A DNA stretch of 64,000 bases. It comes from Bacteroidia bacterium. Its GTDB lineage: Bacteria; Bacteroidota; Bacteroidia; SpSt-205. How positions within the stretch are numbered: the first letter of the stretch is position 1; each line of letters starts with the position of its first letter. The stretch lies in assembly GCA_026414975.1 (NCBI GenBank), contig JAOAHZ010000007.1, positions 134,727-198,726 of the forward strand, given 5' to 3'. This document shows positions 1 through 6,524 of the stretch, piece after piece. The position numbers and the translations under genes are program-made. A model generated the notes under the pieces. It was not told the DNA's origin and did not search any database. It saw nothing but the letters and a program-made list of their open reading frames with translations.

Positions 1-210
1 CCTCCTCTACCCCTGACCGAATGGGAACAAGCTGGGCTATCCGTACGGACACTGAGCTGGGAGGACGGACAACTGGTGGAGAAACGCCTTACCTTTGGTT
101 GGCGAGATTGGCACGTGTGGCTAATCTTGGCAGTCATACTGATTGCAACTGAGACCTATTGGGCACGAAGTTTATTGCGGCCGAACCCCGCTACTGTACC
201 TTTACAGTGA
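1..210 (+). CDS. C-terminal fragment of a membrane protein, BatA-like
   Basis: The reading frame is open from the window edge and stops with TGA at 208-210, giving about 69 residues of a protein whose start lies outside the window. It has a short soluble part rich in Trp and Glu, then one strong membrane segment (roughly residues 42-58, WLILAVILIATETYW) and a short basic tail. A single C-terminal helix followed by a few Arg residues is how BatA-like or other large Bacteroidota envelope proteins often end, but the fragment is too short to be sure. It runs convergent to the next gene and overlaps its end by 20 bases. Confidence 0.5.
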   Translation, partial: PPLPLTEWEQAGLSVRTLSWEDGQLVEKRLTFGWRDWHVWLILAVILIATETYWARSLLRPNPATVPLQ

Positions 211-613
211 AGCGGCGCCTTATCTCTCGTCCATTGGATGGATAATAAATAACCTCCGCCGTCCCCTGAAACTTAGTTTTATTCAGGGTTGTCTCAAGCT
301 CTATTTCACCGATTTCATTGGCATTAAAGTAGGTGGCCCCAGCTTTTTGTCCTGCCTTAAAGAGCCGAATAATGAACTTAGAGTTTGGCTTGAGCCCTGT
401 GATGTGGATGTTGTAAGTCTGACCTCCCTGGATAAGCAGCGGGTCTTGCCAAGAGAAGAGAGTCCCGTTGACTCGGATAAAGGCCTCGTCTCGGAGGGGA
501 ACCTGGACGGGAGTTTCCGTCTCGCCCTCGTCCCCGATCACTTCGTTAGGGTCGTAGCCTGAGGTCTGAGCCCACAACACGCCTACCAGTAGAGCAGTCA
601 CTCTGATCCTCAT
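191..613 (-). CDS. small exported protein of unknown function
   Basis: A 140-residue protein with a clear signal peptide (MRIRVTALLVGVLWAQ) that should be cut between Ala and Gln. The mature part is acidic near its start, then beta-rich with regular hydrophobic alternation and a charged Arg-rich end, compatible with one Ig-like or beta-sandwich domain. I do not recognise the family. The start at 613 is preferred to an in-frame ATG at 640 because it places the signal peptide at the N terminus and sits six bases after a TATCTTTA promoter-like box. Its 3' end overlaps the convergent upstream fragment. Confidence 0.7.
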   Translation of the reverse strand: MRIRVTALLVGVLWAQTSGYDPNEVIGDEGETETPVQVPLRDEAFIRVNGTLFSWQDPLLIQGGQTYNIHITGLKPNSKFIIRLFKAGQKAGATYFNANEIGEIELETTLNKTKFQGTAEVIYYPSNGREIRRRFTVKVQ

Positions 614-619
614 ACGGCA

Positions 620-627
620 TAAAGATA
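620..627 (-). promoter_or_regulatory. TAnnTTTG-like -7 box (TATCTTTA)
   Basis: One mismatch to the Bacteroidota -7 consensus, six bases before the ATG at 613. It lies almost back to back with the plus-strand box at 629-636. Confidence 0.45.
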
Positions 628-628
628 T

Positions 629-636
629 TATTTTTG
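629..636 (+). promoter_or_regulatory. -7 promoter box TATTTTTG
   Basis: Exact match to TAnnTTTG, ending six bases before the ATG at 643. It implies a leaderless or nearly leaderless transcript for the SUKH-like gene and pabB. Confidence 0.6.
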
Positions 637-642
637 ACATGT

Positions 643-1014
643 ATGGCAGAGGGCTTATCTCAAGCCGTATCTCTACCCCAAGTATTTTTTGACTGGCTGG
701 CGACGGTACAGCGATTCCCCATGTTTAGCGTATGGCGGGATGGAACCCTCTGCTCTATCAAGCTAACTCATATCTTAGACCTCTCAAATACGGACCGAAA
801 TATATTTATTCATCGAAGCCGCTTAGCCGGTCTCTTTCCGGATGCCTTCTTACCCCTTGGATACGATGTGTTTGGAAACCTTCTGCTGTGGGATGTAGAG
901 CGAGATGAAGTCTACATACACTGGCGAGGCATGCCCCCTGAACATCGGATTAAGGTAGCGTCTTCATTAGAGCACTTCTGCGACAAGCTTTACTACAGAC
1001 CCATACAAGGATGA
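643..1014 (+). CDS. SMI1/KNR4 (SUKH)-like protein
   Basis: A 123-residue soluble protein without signal peptide. The segment around residues 75-100 (YDVFGNLLLWDVERDEVYIH) and the later 'SSLEHFCDKLYY' follow the usual SUKH pattern: a Gly-Asn turn, a strand, a strand ending in Val-Tyr, then a helix of the FxxFLxxL type. SUKH proteins are often immunity or adaptor proteins, but many are housekeeping and nothing here shows a toxin partner. The ATG at 643 is preferred to the TTG at 634 because the latter is inside the promoter box. The TGA overlaps the ATG of pabB (ATGA), so the two are co-translated. Confidence 0.5.
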   Translation: MAEGLSQAVSLPQVFFDWLATVQRFPMFSVWRDGTLCSIKLTHILDLSNTDRNIFIHRSRLAGLFPDAFLPLGYDVFGNLLLWDVERDEVYIHWRGMPPEHRIKVASSLEHFCDKLYYRPIQG

Positions 1015-2162
1015 AACTATCTCAAGTGCTACGCTGGGCCGACAGCTATCCTTACTTTTATTTCCAGCTTCAAAACAGCCCTTACGATGAACTTACGCAT
1101 TACCGTTGGATAGTGGCAGTAGCACACAAGCCTCATCGGGATGCGCTGCACGAAGGGAGCTGGTACGTAGGCGGCTGGACCTATGAATGGAAAGCCCGCT
1201 ACAAAAAAACTTGGATTGAATTTCCAAAACAAGCTTTCTTTATCCCTAAAATCATTATCGCCCAAACCGAAGCCCCCGAATGGGAGAAAGAGTCTTTCAA
1301 GCGCGAGCCCGTCCGACAAGCCCGATTTCTGCAAAGCTCTTTGGATAAAGCCCATTTTACCAATCTGGTGGAGCGGATCCAGGAGCATATTTATTATGGT
1401 GAAGTTTATCAAGTCAATCTAACCTTGGGATTAGCGTGGGAAGCGACTATAGACCCGATCTGTGCGTATATAGCTCTTTTACAAGCCTTTCCTACGACCT
1501 ACAACTTTCTCTTCAAGTATCAGCAGAAGTATGTGATTGGAGCTTCGCCTGAACGATTTTTCTGGCAGTGGAAACAGCTTATAGCCCAACAGCCTATCAA
1601 AGGTACGGCGCCCCGAGGCAAAACTTGGGAAGAAGACCTCCAAATCGCTGAAAATTTACGCCATAGCCCCAAGGAGCTGGCAGAAAATACCATGATAGTA
1701 GACCTCGTCCGGAATGATCTGCAGCGAGTCTGTCTGCCCGGCTCTGTTCAAGTACCTGTATTAGCGGGAGTCCAAACCTTTCCCGGCCTTCATCACCTGG
1801 TATCTACCGTCTATGGAGAGAGAGAAAAGCATCTGTCTTGGATAAATGCGGTAGAAAGCCTCTTTCCCGCAGGGTCCATGACTGGAGCCCCTAAGCAGGC
1901 TGCCATGCGATATATCCATCGGTATGAACCCATAGGCCGTGGATTTTATTCGGGAGCGATTGGATACATCTCGCCTACGGGAGAAGCTGACTTCGCCGTA
2001 GTCATCCGAAGTTGGATATACGATAGAGCCTCACGGCGACTCGTCATCCAAGTAGGGAGCGGTATTACTTATGATTCTGACCCTGTAGCTGAGTGGGAGG
2101 AAAGCTGGCTCAAAGCCGAAAAGCTCCTTCATGCTCTGAAGCTCTCCCCCCAAGCTGCGTAA
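1011..2162 (+). CDS. pabB: aminodeoxychorismate synthase component I (chorismate-binding enzyme)
   Basis: This 383-residue chorismate-binding enzyme should make 4-amino-4-deoxychorismate from chorismate for folate synthesis. The catalytic domain spans about residues 110-375. PIKGT at 195-199 carries the Lys (K197) typical of PabB; anthranilate synthase TrpE has Ala there. GSMTGAPK at 288-295 and the helix ending with VDLVRND (about 230-236) are also conserved. The N-terminal part is shorter than in full TrpE/PabB proteins. No pabA or pabC is next to it. Its start overlaps the SUKH-like gene by four bases. Confidence 0.88.
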   Translation: MKLSQVLRWADSYPYFYFQLQNSPYDELTHYRWIVAVAHKPHRDALHEGSWYVGGWTYEWKARYKKTWIEFPKQAFFIPKIIIAQTEAPEWEKESFKREPVRQARFLQSSLDKAHFTNLVERIQEHIYYGEVYQVNLTLGLAWEATIDPICAYIALLQAFPTTYNFLFKYQQKYVIGASPERFFWQWKQLIAQQPIKGTAPRGKTWEEDLQIAENLRHSPKELAENTMIVDLVRNDLQRVCLPGSVQVPVLAGVQTFPGLHHLVSTVYGEREKHLSWINAVESLFPAGSMTGAPKQAAMRYIHRYEPIGRGFYSGAIGYISPTGEADFAVVIRSWIYDRASRRLVIQVGSGITYDSDPVAEWEESWLKAEKLLHALKLSPQAA

Positions 2163-2212
2163 GTCCTCTCACATAAGACCTGAATCCCCTCTGCACCAGA
2201 CCAGTACGATCT

Positions 2213-2234
2213 GAGCTTGTTAAGAAGCTTTTCC
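2213..2234 (+). terminator. possible terminator after pabB
   Basis: A six-pair stem (GAGCTT / AAGCTT, one G-U pair) with a six-base loop and four T residues after it, in the 128-base gap between the convergent pabB and corA. Weak but well placed. Confidence 0.35.
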
Positions 2235-2290
2235 CGGTTCGTTTGATTCTAACCAGCCTGTGCTTAAGTCGTCAGCACCTCTGCGCCCCT

Positions 2291-3253
2291 TCAAAGCCAA
2301 TGTCGCCAGCGAAAGTACCATAAGGTAAGAACCGAAGAGCCTATAATCAGTGCCCAAGCAAATATATAACCCCATTCCCACTCCAGCTCAGGCATAAACC
2401 GAAAGTTCATGCCATATACACTGGCGATTAGCGTGGGTGGCATAAAGGCTACGGTAATAACGGTGAAGATTTTGATAATACGATTTTGTTCCAAGTTAAT
2501 CAAGCTGAGGATAGTATTTTGAATAGACTCCAAACGCTGAAAGCTAAAACTCGTATGATCTATAAGAGAGCTGATATCCTTTAGAAGGATGCGAACCGCT
2601 TCCCGAGGTGAGTCGGTGAGTCGCTCTGAACGAATCAAAAGGGACAGGACCCGTTGGATATCAAAGAGACCTTCGCGAAGCCGAATAAGGTACTCTTGTA
2701 GCGTCTGAACAGCAAGTATGATTTTTTCTCGTTCAGAGAAATTAGCCTGACGGATAGCTGTAGAAAGACGATGAATGTGCTGGGATATCAGCTCTATGTT
2801 GTCAGCATCTACATCCACAATCTGTCCAAAGAGGGCCAGTAGCAAACGCAGCGGAGTATCCCCGATCTCGGGATTAGACTTGATGCGACGAACCAGTTCT
2901 TGAAACACCCGGCTGTCAGATGAGCGGTGAGTAAAAAGCCGCTCAGGTGTCCAAATGATACTAAGGTCCTGCTCCTGCAGAACAAGCTCCTCAGCCATGG
3001 GCCGCACTTCTATGAGACGCAGTATGATGCGGAGCTGCTCATTTTCTTCATGATATCGAGAGCTTGCTTCAATCTCGGCCTGCTCCTGCTTAGAAGGAAA
3101 CCGAATACCAAAGTGCTGCTCAACCTCTTGAAGTACCTCTCGGCTTACACCACAACTATCCACCCACTGAAAAGACTCTAGATCCGTAGGAGAAAAACCA
3201 TTCTCCTCCCACTTTTTTTGCTCATAAGGACGGAGGCGATAGGCACGCATCAT
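2291..3253 (-). CDS. corA: CorA family magnesium/divalent cation transporter
   Basis: A 320-residue protein with the usual CorA plan: a long soluble, helix-rich N-terminal domain, then two membrane helices close to the C terminus. The signature YGMNF, carrying the GMN of the pore mouth, follows the first helix (IKIFTVITVAFMPPTLIASV), and the second is about WGYIFAWALIIGSSVLTLWY. The charged C-terminal end RWRHW is cytoplasmic in this family. Start: GTG at 3256 is only one base from the promoter box, so ATG 3253 (or 3250) is more likely. Its start overlaps the 3' end of coaE, and its promoter lies inside coaE. Confidence 0.9.
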   Translation of the reverse strand: MMRAYRLRPYEQKKWEENGFSPTDLESFQWVDSCGVSREVLQEVEQHFGIRFPSKQEQAEIEASSRYHEENEQLRIILRLIEVRPMAEELVLQEQDLSIIWTPERLFTHRSSDSRVFQELVRRIKSNPEIGDTPLRLLLALFGQIVDVDADNIELISQHIHRLSTAIRQANFSEREKIILAVQTLQEYLIRLREGLFDIQRVLSLLIRSERLTDSPREAVRILLKDISSLIDHTSFSFQRLESIQNTILSLINLEQNRIIKIFTVITVAFMPPTLIASVYGMNFRFMPELEWEWGYIFAWALIIGSSVLTLWYFRWRHWL

Positions 3254-3860
3254 CACGCAAAAATAAGGGGAGGGGGAGACCGTATCTTTTGAAGAAGCTA
3301 CGCAGTTGAACTTCTAACGGAATAGACTCATCGTTGATGAGGAGGAAGTCAGCGTGAGCGATTTTCTTCCATTCAGGCCACTGATTATAGAGGCGACGGA
3401 GAATCTCTGCCTCTGAATAGCCGTCACGCTGCTTCAGTCGCTGTATCCGCAGTTTCAGCGGAGCATAAACTAGAATCAGAGCCTCTAATCCCGCATAAGC
3501 ACCCGCTTCCAAAGTAAGGGCAGCCTCCTTGAAGACAGCCGTATGACCCCGACTCGCCTGCTCCTGCACCCAGGATAGGAAGTCGGTTATGGTTAGAGGA
3601 TGGACTAAATGATTGACCTTCTGCAGAAGAGCAGGCTCCTGAAATATACGGGCAGCTACATAGGGGCGATTGAGGCGACCTTCAGGAGTATAAGCCTCCT
3701 CTCCCAGCAGTAAAGAGAGTTCGCGACGCAGGTCAGGCGTTTCCATGAGTTCTTTAGCTCTTCGATCGGCGTTATAGGTAGGGAAGCCAGCCCGAGCAAA
3801 TAGCTGCAAGATGTACGACTTTCCTACGCCGATGCCACCAGTAATGCCAAATACACGCAT
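3222..3860 (-). CDS. coaE: dephospho-CoA kinase
   Basis: A 212-residue P-loop kinase that phosphorylates dephospho-CoA in the last step of coenzyme A synthesis. The P-loop GGIGVGKS is at residues 8-15, followed by the family-typical 'NADRRAKEL' (Asp that binds the substrate) at about 30-38, and the VHPLT motif near 91-95. The length is normal. It begins directly after the YbbR-like gene and overlaps the corA start by 32-35 bases, so it belongs to a tight minus-strand operon. Confidence 0.92.
   Translation of the reverse strand: MRVFGITGGIGVGKSYILQLFARAGFPTYNADRRAKELMETPDLRRELSLLLGEEAYTPEGRLNRPYVAARIFQEPALLQKVNHLVHPLTITDFLSWVQEQASRGHTAVFKEAALTLEAGAYAGLEALILVYAPLKLRIQRLKQRDGYSEAEILRRLYNQWPEWKKIAHADFLLINDESIPLEVQLRSFFKRYGLPLPLFLRDDACLSPPSL
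3258..3265 (-). promoter_or_regulatory. -7 promoter box TATTTTTG
   Basis: Exact TAnnTTTG match, four bases before the ATG at 3253, placed inside the end of coaE. It suggests corA has its own promoter in addition to read-through from coaE. Confidence 0.55.
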
Positions 3861-4655
3861 TCAATACAGCCGAGTGAACTTCAAAGCGGGAGGAAATATC
3901 TCCACCTGCCTGACATAAGGCGGACGTCTGCGAACCTCAGGGTAGACTACACTATCTTTTGGAAGAACTTTTTGCATATCCACTACCACATAAAAATCTG
4001 ACGGCTTCCATCGGTCAACCATGGATTGAGGCACCCAGAAGCGCACTTGAACGCGAGAGGGATTTAGAATGAGAGTATACCCCTTGGTTCCCTCTGGCTG
4101 AGGTGTAACCTCTGTAATAGCATAAATGAATCGAGCTACGTTGGCTTCTACCCAAAGCGTTTCAGGATAGACGCCCCAGTGCCGAGGTAAGGGTATAGGA
4201 TAGGTCCGACGGCCCACCTCAGCAGCAAGCTGATAATCCCATCTGGGAAGGCTATCAATAAACGTCCATACGGAGTCCGCTATCCATGTGGGAGGCACCA
4301 CAAAGTCCGCTCCACTCGGGAGAATCCAGCGCAGGGAAGGTCTATACCGACGCACTTGGAGTTTTCCACAGACACCTAAGCGACTGAGATTTTCCATATT
4401 CCAGTGCAGCTTCACTTCTCCAACCGTAGTGGGAGGTGCCACACATAGCTGGACAGCAGAAATGGTGTCCAGGTGTCTCCATCGGAGAAGATTATAGCCC
4501 TTTCCTGTTACCTCTACTCCTACGAAGGCCCCATCCCCCAGCGGAGAGCCCCGAACAAAAACAGTGTGGTTCAGTGTGTAGAGTTTATCTAACTTAATCA
4601 AAAACCACAAAAGAATCGCCGCGGTACCTGCTATTACATACAGGAATAATCTCAT
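3861..4655 (-). CDS. YbbR-like envelope protein
   Basis: A 264-residue protein with one N-terminal membrane helix (LFLYVIAGTAAILLWFLIKL) and a beta-rich extracytoplasmic part. In Bacteroidota the gene between yajC and coaE is usually annotated as a YbbR-domain protein, and the repeated pattern of alternating strands with the motif W-G-V-Y-P-E fits that. The overlap with yajC (ATGA) and the direct contact with coaE support the assignment. Detailed function is unknown in this phylum; the YbbR link rests mainly on gene order and topology. Confidence 0.65.
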   Translation of the reverse strand: MRLFLYVIAGTAAILLWFLIKLDKLYTLNHTVFVRGSPLGDGAFVGVEVTGKGYNLLRWRHLDTISAVQLCVAPPTTVGEVKLHWNMENLSRLGVCGKLQVRRYRPSLRWILPSGADFVVPPTWIADSVWTFIDSLPRWDYQLAAEVGRRTYPIPLPRHWGVYPETLWVEANVARFIYAITEVTPQPEGTKGYTLILNPSRVQVRFWVPQSMVDRWKPSDFYVVVDMQKVLPKDSVVYPEVRRRPPYVRQVEIFPPALKFTRLY

Positions 4656-4966
4656 TTATTCTCGGCGGGCTGAGCATACGAGCGTATAGCCGTCTTTTCT
4701 AAACGAAGCTTTACGTTTTTATCTACCTCTAAGAGTAGGGTATCTCCTTCTACGGCCACGATTTCCCCGTGGATGCCTGAGGTAGTAATGACTTTATCGC
4801 CCTTCTTCAAGGAGTTACGGAATTCTTGCTCTCGTTTCTGTTGCCGCCTTTGAGGTAGAATAAGGAAAAAGTAGAATACTGCGAAAATACTGACGAGGAA
4901 TATGAGTTGCACCAATAGAGGGCCGCTACTCAAACCAGTCGGCGCTGTATCTGCCCAAATAACCAT
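4652..4966 (-). CDS. yajC: Sec translocon accessory subunit YajC
   Basis: A 104-residue inner-membrane protein with a single helix at about residues 16-38 (LVQLIFLVSIFAVFYFFLIL), immediately followed by PQRRQQK, the family hallmark. The cytoplasmic domain contains 'GDKVITTSGIHGEIVAV', also highly conserved. YajC associates with SecDF and assists Sec export. It lies seven bases downstream of the DUF1573 lipoprotein and overlaps the YbbR-like gene by four bases. Confidence 0.93.
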   Translation of the reverse strand: MVIWADTAPTGLSSGPLLVQLIFLVSIFAVFYFFLILPQRRQQKREQEFRNSLKKGDKVITTSGIHGEIVAVEGDTLLLEVDKNVKLRLEKTAIRSYAQPAENK

Positions 4967-4973
4967 AAGAGAA

Positions 4974-5435
4974 TCATTTCGGTATCACAATACCTCGGAA
5001 CCGAAGCAGATGGGTAGGGGGGTCGGTGTTAGCGAAAACCGTTACAGTCTTCAACTGCTCACCCGAGCGCCCCTGAGAATCAAATATGACCTCTACAAAA
5101 CCCTCTCCTCCTGGGGGAATCGGCTCCTTAGTCCAAGCCGGTACTGTGCAACCACACGAGGGTTTTACGTCGGTAATCCGCAGGGGCACAGTACCAGGAT
5201 TTTTGACCCGAAAGCGATAGGAGGCTTTCTCCCCCTCCCGAATCTTGCCAAAATCATGCTCCATCTTATCAAACTCAATCTTGGCCGCAGGCTCCTGAGG
5301 AGAAAGAGAAGTGCTATCGCGAGAGTCAGCTTTGGACGACGGAGTAGCCGTGGATGACTTAGTGCCTTTATCCTCCGAAGTAACGGTAGTACAAGCGAAC
5401 CACACGAAAACCATGGCTACTATCACACCGCGCAT
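4974..5435 (-). CDS. DUF1573 lipoprotein
   Basis: A 153-residue protein with a lipoprotein signal (VFVWFAC, acylated Cys at about residue 14). After a Ser/Thr/Lys-rich linker it has one DUF1573 domain (about 55-153) beginning with 'EHDFGKIREGE' and including the motif 'PSCGCTVP', both typical. DUF1573 proteins are common Bacteroidota envelope proteins with an Ig-like fold and no settled function. Gene order DUF1573-yajC-YbbR-coaE is a conserved cluster in this phylum. A TAACTTTG box stands eight bases before the ATG. Confidence 0.88.
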   Translation of the reverse strand: MRGVIVAMVFVWFACTTVTSEDKGTKSSTATPSSKADSRDSTSLSPQEPAAKIEFDKMEHDFGKIREGEKASYRFRVKNPGTVPLRITDVKPSCGCTVPAWTKEPIPPGGEGFVEVIFDSQGRSGEQLKTVTVFANTDPPTHLLRFRGIVIPK

Positions 5436-5443
5436 ACGCCAGG

Positions 5444-5451
5444 CAAAGTTA
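5444..5451 (-). promoter_or_regulatory. -7 promoter box TAACTTTG
   Basis: Exact TAnnTTTG match, eight bases before the ATG at 5435. Likely start of the DUF1573-yajC-YbbR-coaE transcript. Confidence 0.6.
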
Positions 5452-5455
5452 CGAT

Positions 5456-5767
5456 TTAGCTAGCAGTGCTCCGAACTTCTCCCAATAATCCTTCTATCTC
5501 CAGAAGTAGCTGCTCAGCCTTTTTATACTCATCGGGTCGCAAGCCACTTTCCATGAAGGCTCTTTGTCGTACCTCTTCATAAGAGGGTTGAGAACCAGAG
5601 CCAGATAGACGACTGCGAAGCGCTTCCCAATACTCGCCGAGCTTGCGTCGGAGCCGTCGTCGGGTATTGACTCCGCTATCAGGCGCCACAAGAATGCCTA
5701 CAAGGGCTCCTACCGCCACTCCTGCGAGGAATGCCCAGAAAGCGCCACTTCCACGCGTTTCGCTCAT
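5456..5767 (-). CDS. YtxH-like membrane protein
   Basis: A 103-residue protein with one N-terminal membrane segment of the Gly-rich YtxH type (FLAGVAVGALVGILVAPDSG), followed by a basic stretch (TRRRLRRKLG) and a helical, charged tail. YtxH-like proteins are small, abundant, poorly understood envelope proteins; some have been linked to stress. The ATG at 5767 is chosen over one at 5797 because it follows a TACATTTG box by five bases and overlaps the rlpA stop (ATGA). Confidence 0.75.
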   Translation of the reverse strand: MSETRGSGAFWAFLAGVAVGALVGILVAPDSGVNTRRRLRRKLGEYWEALRSRLSGSGSQPSYEEVRQRAFMESGLRPDEYKKAEQLLLEIEGLLGEVRSTAS

Positions 5768-6414
5768 ACTGGCAAATGTACAACGAAGGCTTGCCATCCT
5801 TCGCCTCGGAGTCGGTCGCGTAATCTCTCAGCTTGTCGGCGTGTGGCAAAATCCCCTATCACAACCCGATAGAGAGAACGACCATTAGCTACAGTTCGCC
5901 ATATGAATACAACCTGATTGACTTCATTACCTGCATTACGCGCCAAGCTTCGGGCATTCGTTTCCTCCGAAAAAGCCCCTATCTGCACCCCGTAAGCCTG
6001 AGGACGATGGGGCTTGCCGTCTATACGATAAAAAGGCGTGGAAGCCGAAGGCGGAGAAGGCGCAGCCGGTACTTGAGTAACTTCTAACCGCACCGGCCCT
6101 ACGCCTTGACTCAAAATTCCTAACTCTTGGGCTGCTTTTTCAGACAGGTCTATGATGCGTCCTGGCTTATGAGGGCCCCTATCGTTGATGCGTACAATGA
6201 CAGCTTTACCCGTGAGCTTATTCGTGACTCGTACATAAGTATCAAACGGGAGGGTGCGATGGGCAGCCGTCATACCCCATCTGTCATACTTTTCCCCAGA
6301 GGCTGTGCGGCGTCCATGAAAACTGGGAGCATAATACGACGCTTCCCCCTCCTCCACGTAACCCATTTGGGCCAATAGAACCTTCACCCCAAGTACAACA
6401 GACACCCAACGCAT
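5764..6414 (-). CDS. rlpA: RlpA-like septal lytic transglycosylase with SPOR domain
   Basis: A 216-residue exported protein. After the signal peptide (cut in VLLAQ) comes the double-psi beta-barrel of RlpA (about residues 20-110), with 'GEASYYAPSFHGRRTASGE' and 'VRINDRGP' (the catalytic Asp region), then a Pro/Ala/Ser linker and a SPOR domain (about 138-216, starting YGVQIGAF). RlpA cleaves glycan strands lacking stem peptides at division sites, and SPOR binds such denuded peptidoglycan. A TATATTTG box sits four bases before the start. Confidence 0.9.
   Translation of the reverse strand: MRWVSVVLGVKVLLAQMGYVEEGEASYYAPSFHGRRTASGEKYDRWGMTAAHRTLPFDTYVRVTNKLTGKAVIVRINDRGPHKPGRIIDLSEKAAQELGILSQGVGPVRLEVTQVPAAPSPPSASTPFYRIDGKPHRPQAYGVQIGAFSEETNARSLARNAGNEVNQVVFIWRTVANGRSLYRVVIGDFATRRQAERLRDRLRGEGWQAFVVHLPV
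5773..5780 (-). promoter_or_regulatory. -7 promoter box TACATTTG
   Basis: Exact TAnnTTTG match, five bases before the ATG at 5767 and inside the last codons of rlpA. It decides the start of the YtxH-like gene. Confidence 0.55.
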
Positions 6415-6418
6415 CCCT

Positions 6419-6426
6419 CAAATATA
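6419..6426 (-). promoter_or_regulatory. -7 promoter box TATATTTG
   Basis: Exact TAnnTTTG match, four bases before the rlpA ATG at 6414. Confidence 0.6.
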
Positions 6427-6524
6427 AAGAAGCCTATGCAAGCGGATCACCTGCTTAGGACTCCGTAGCTCCTTTCCCGTTCATCTATTTGACATCCTAT
6501 TTTTTCTCTTGGGTCAAAGCCCTG

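Noticed and set aside
634-1014. SUKH-like gene as the immunity half of a toxin system
   Set aside because: No toxin gene or polymorphic-toxin end is adjacent; the neighbour is pabB.
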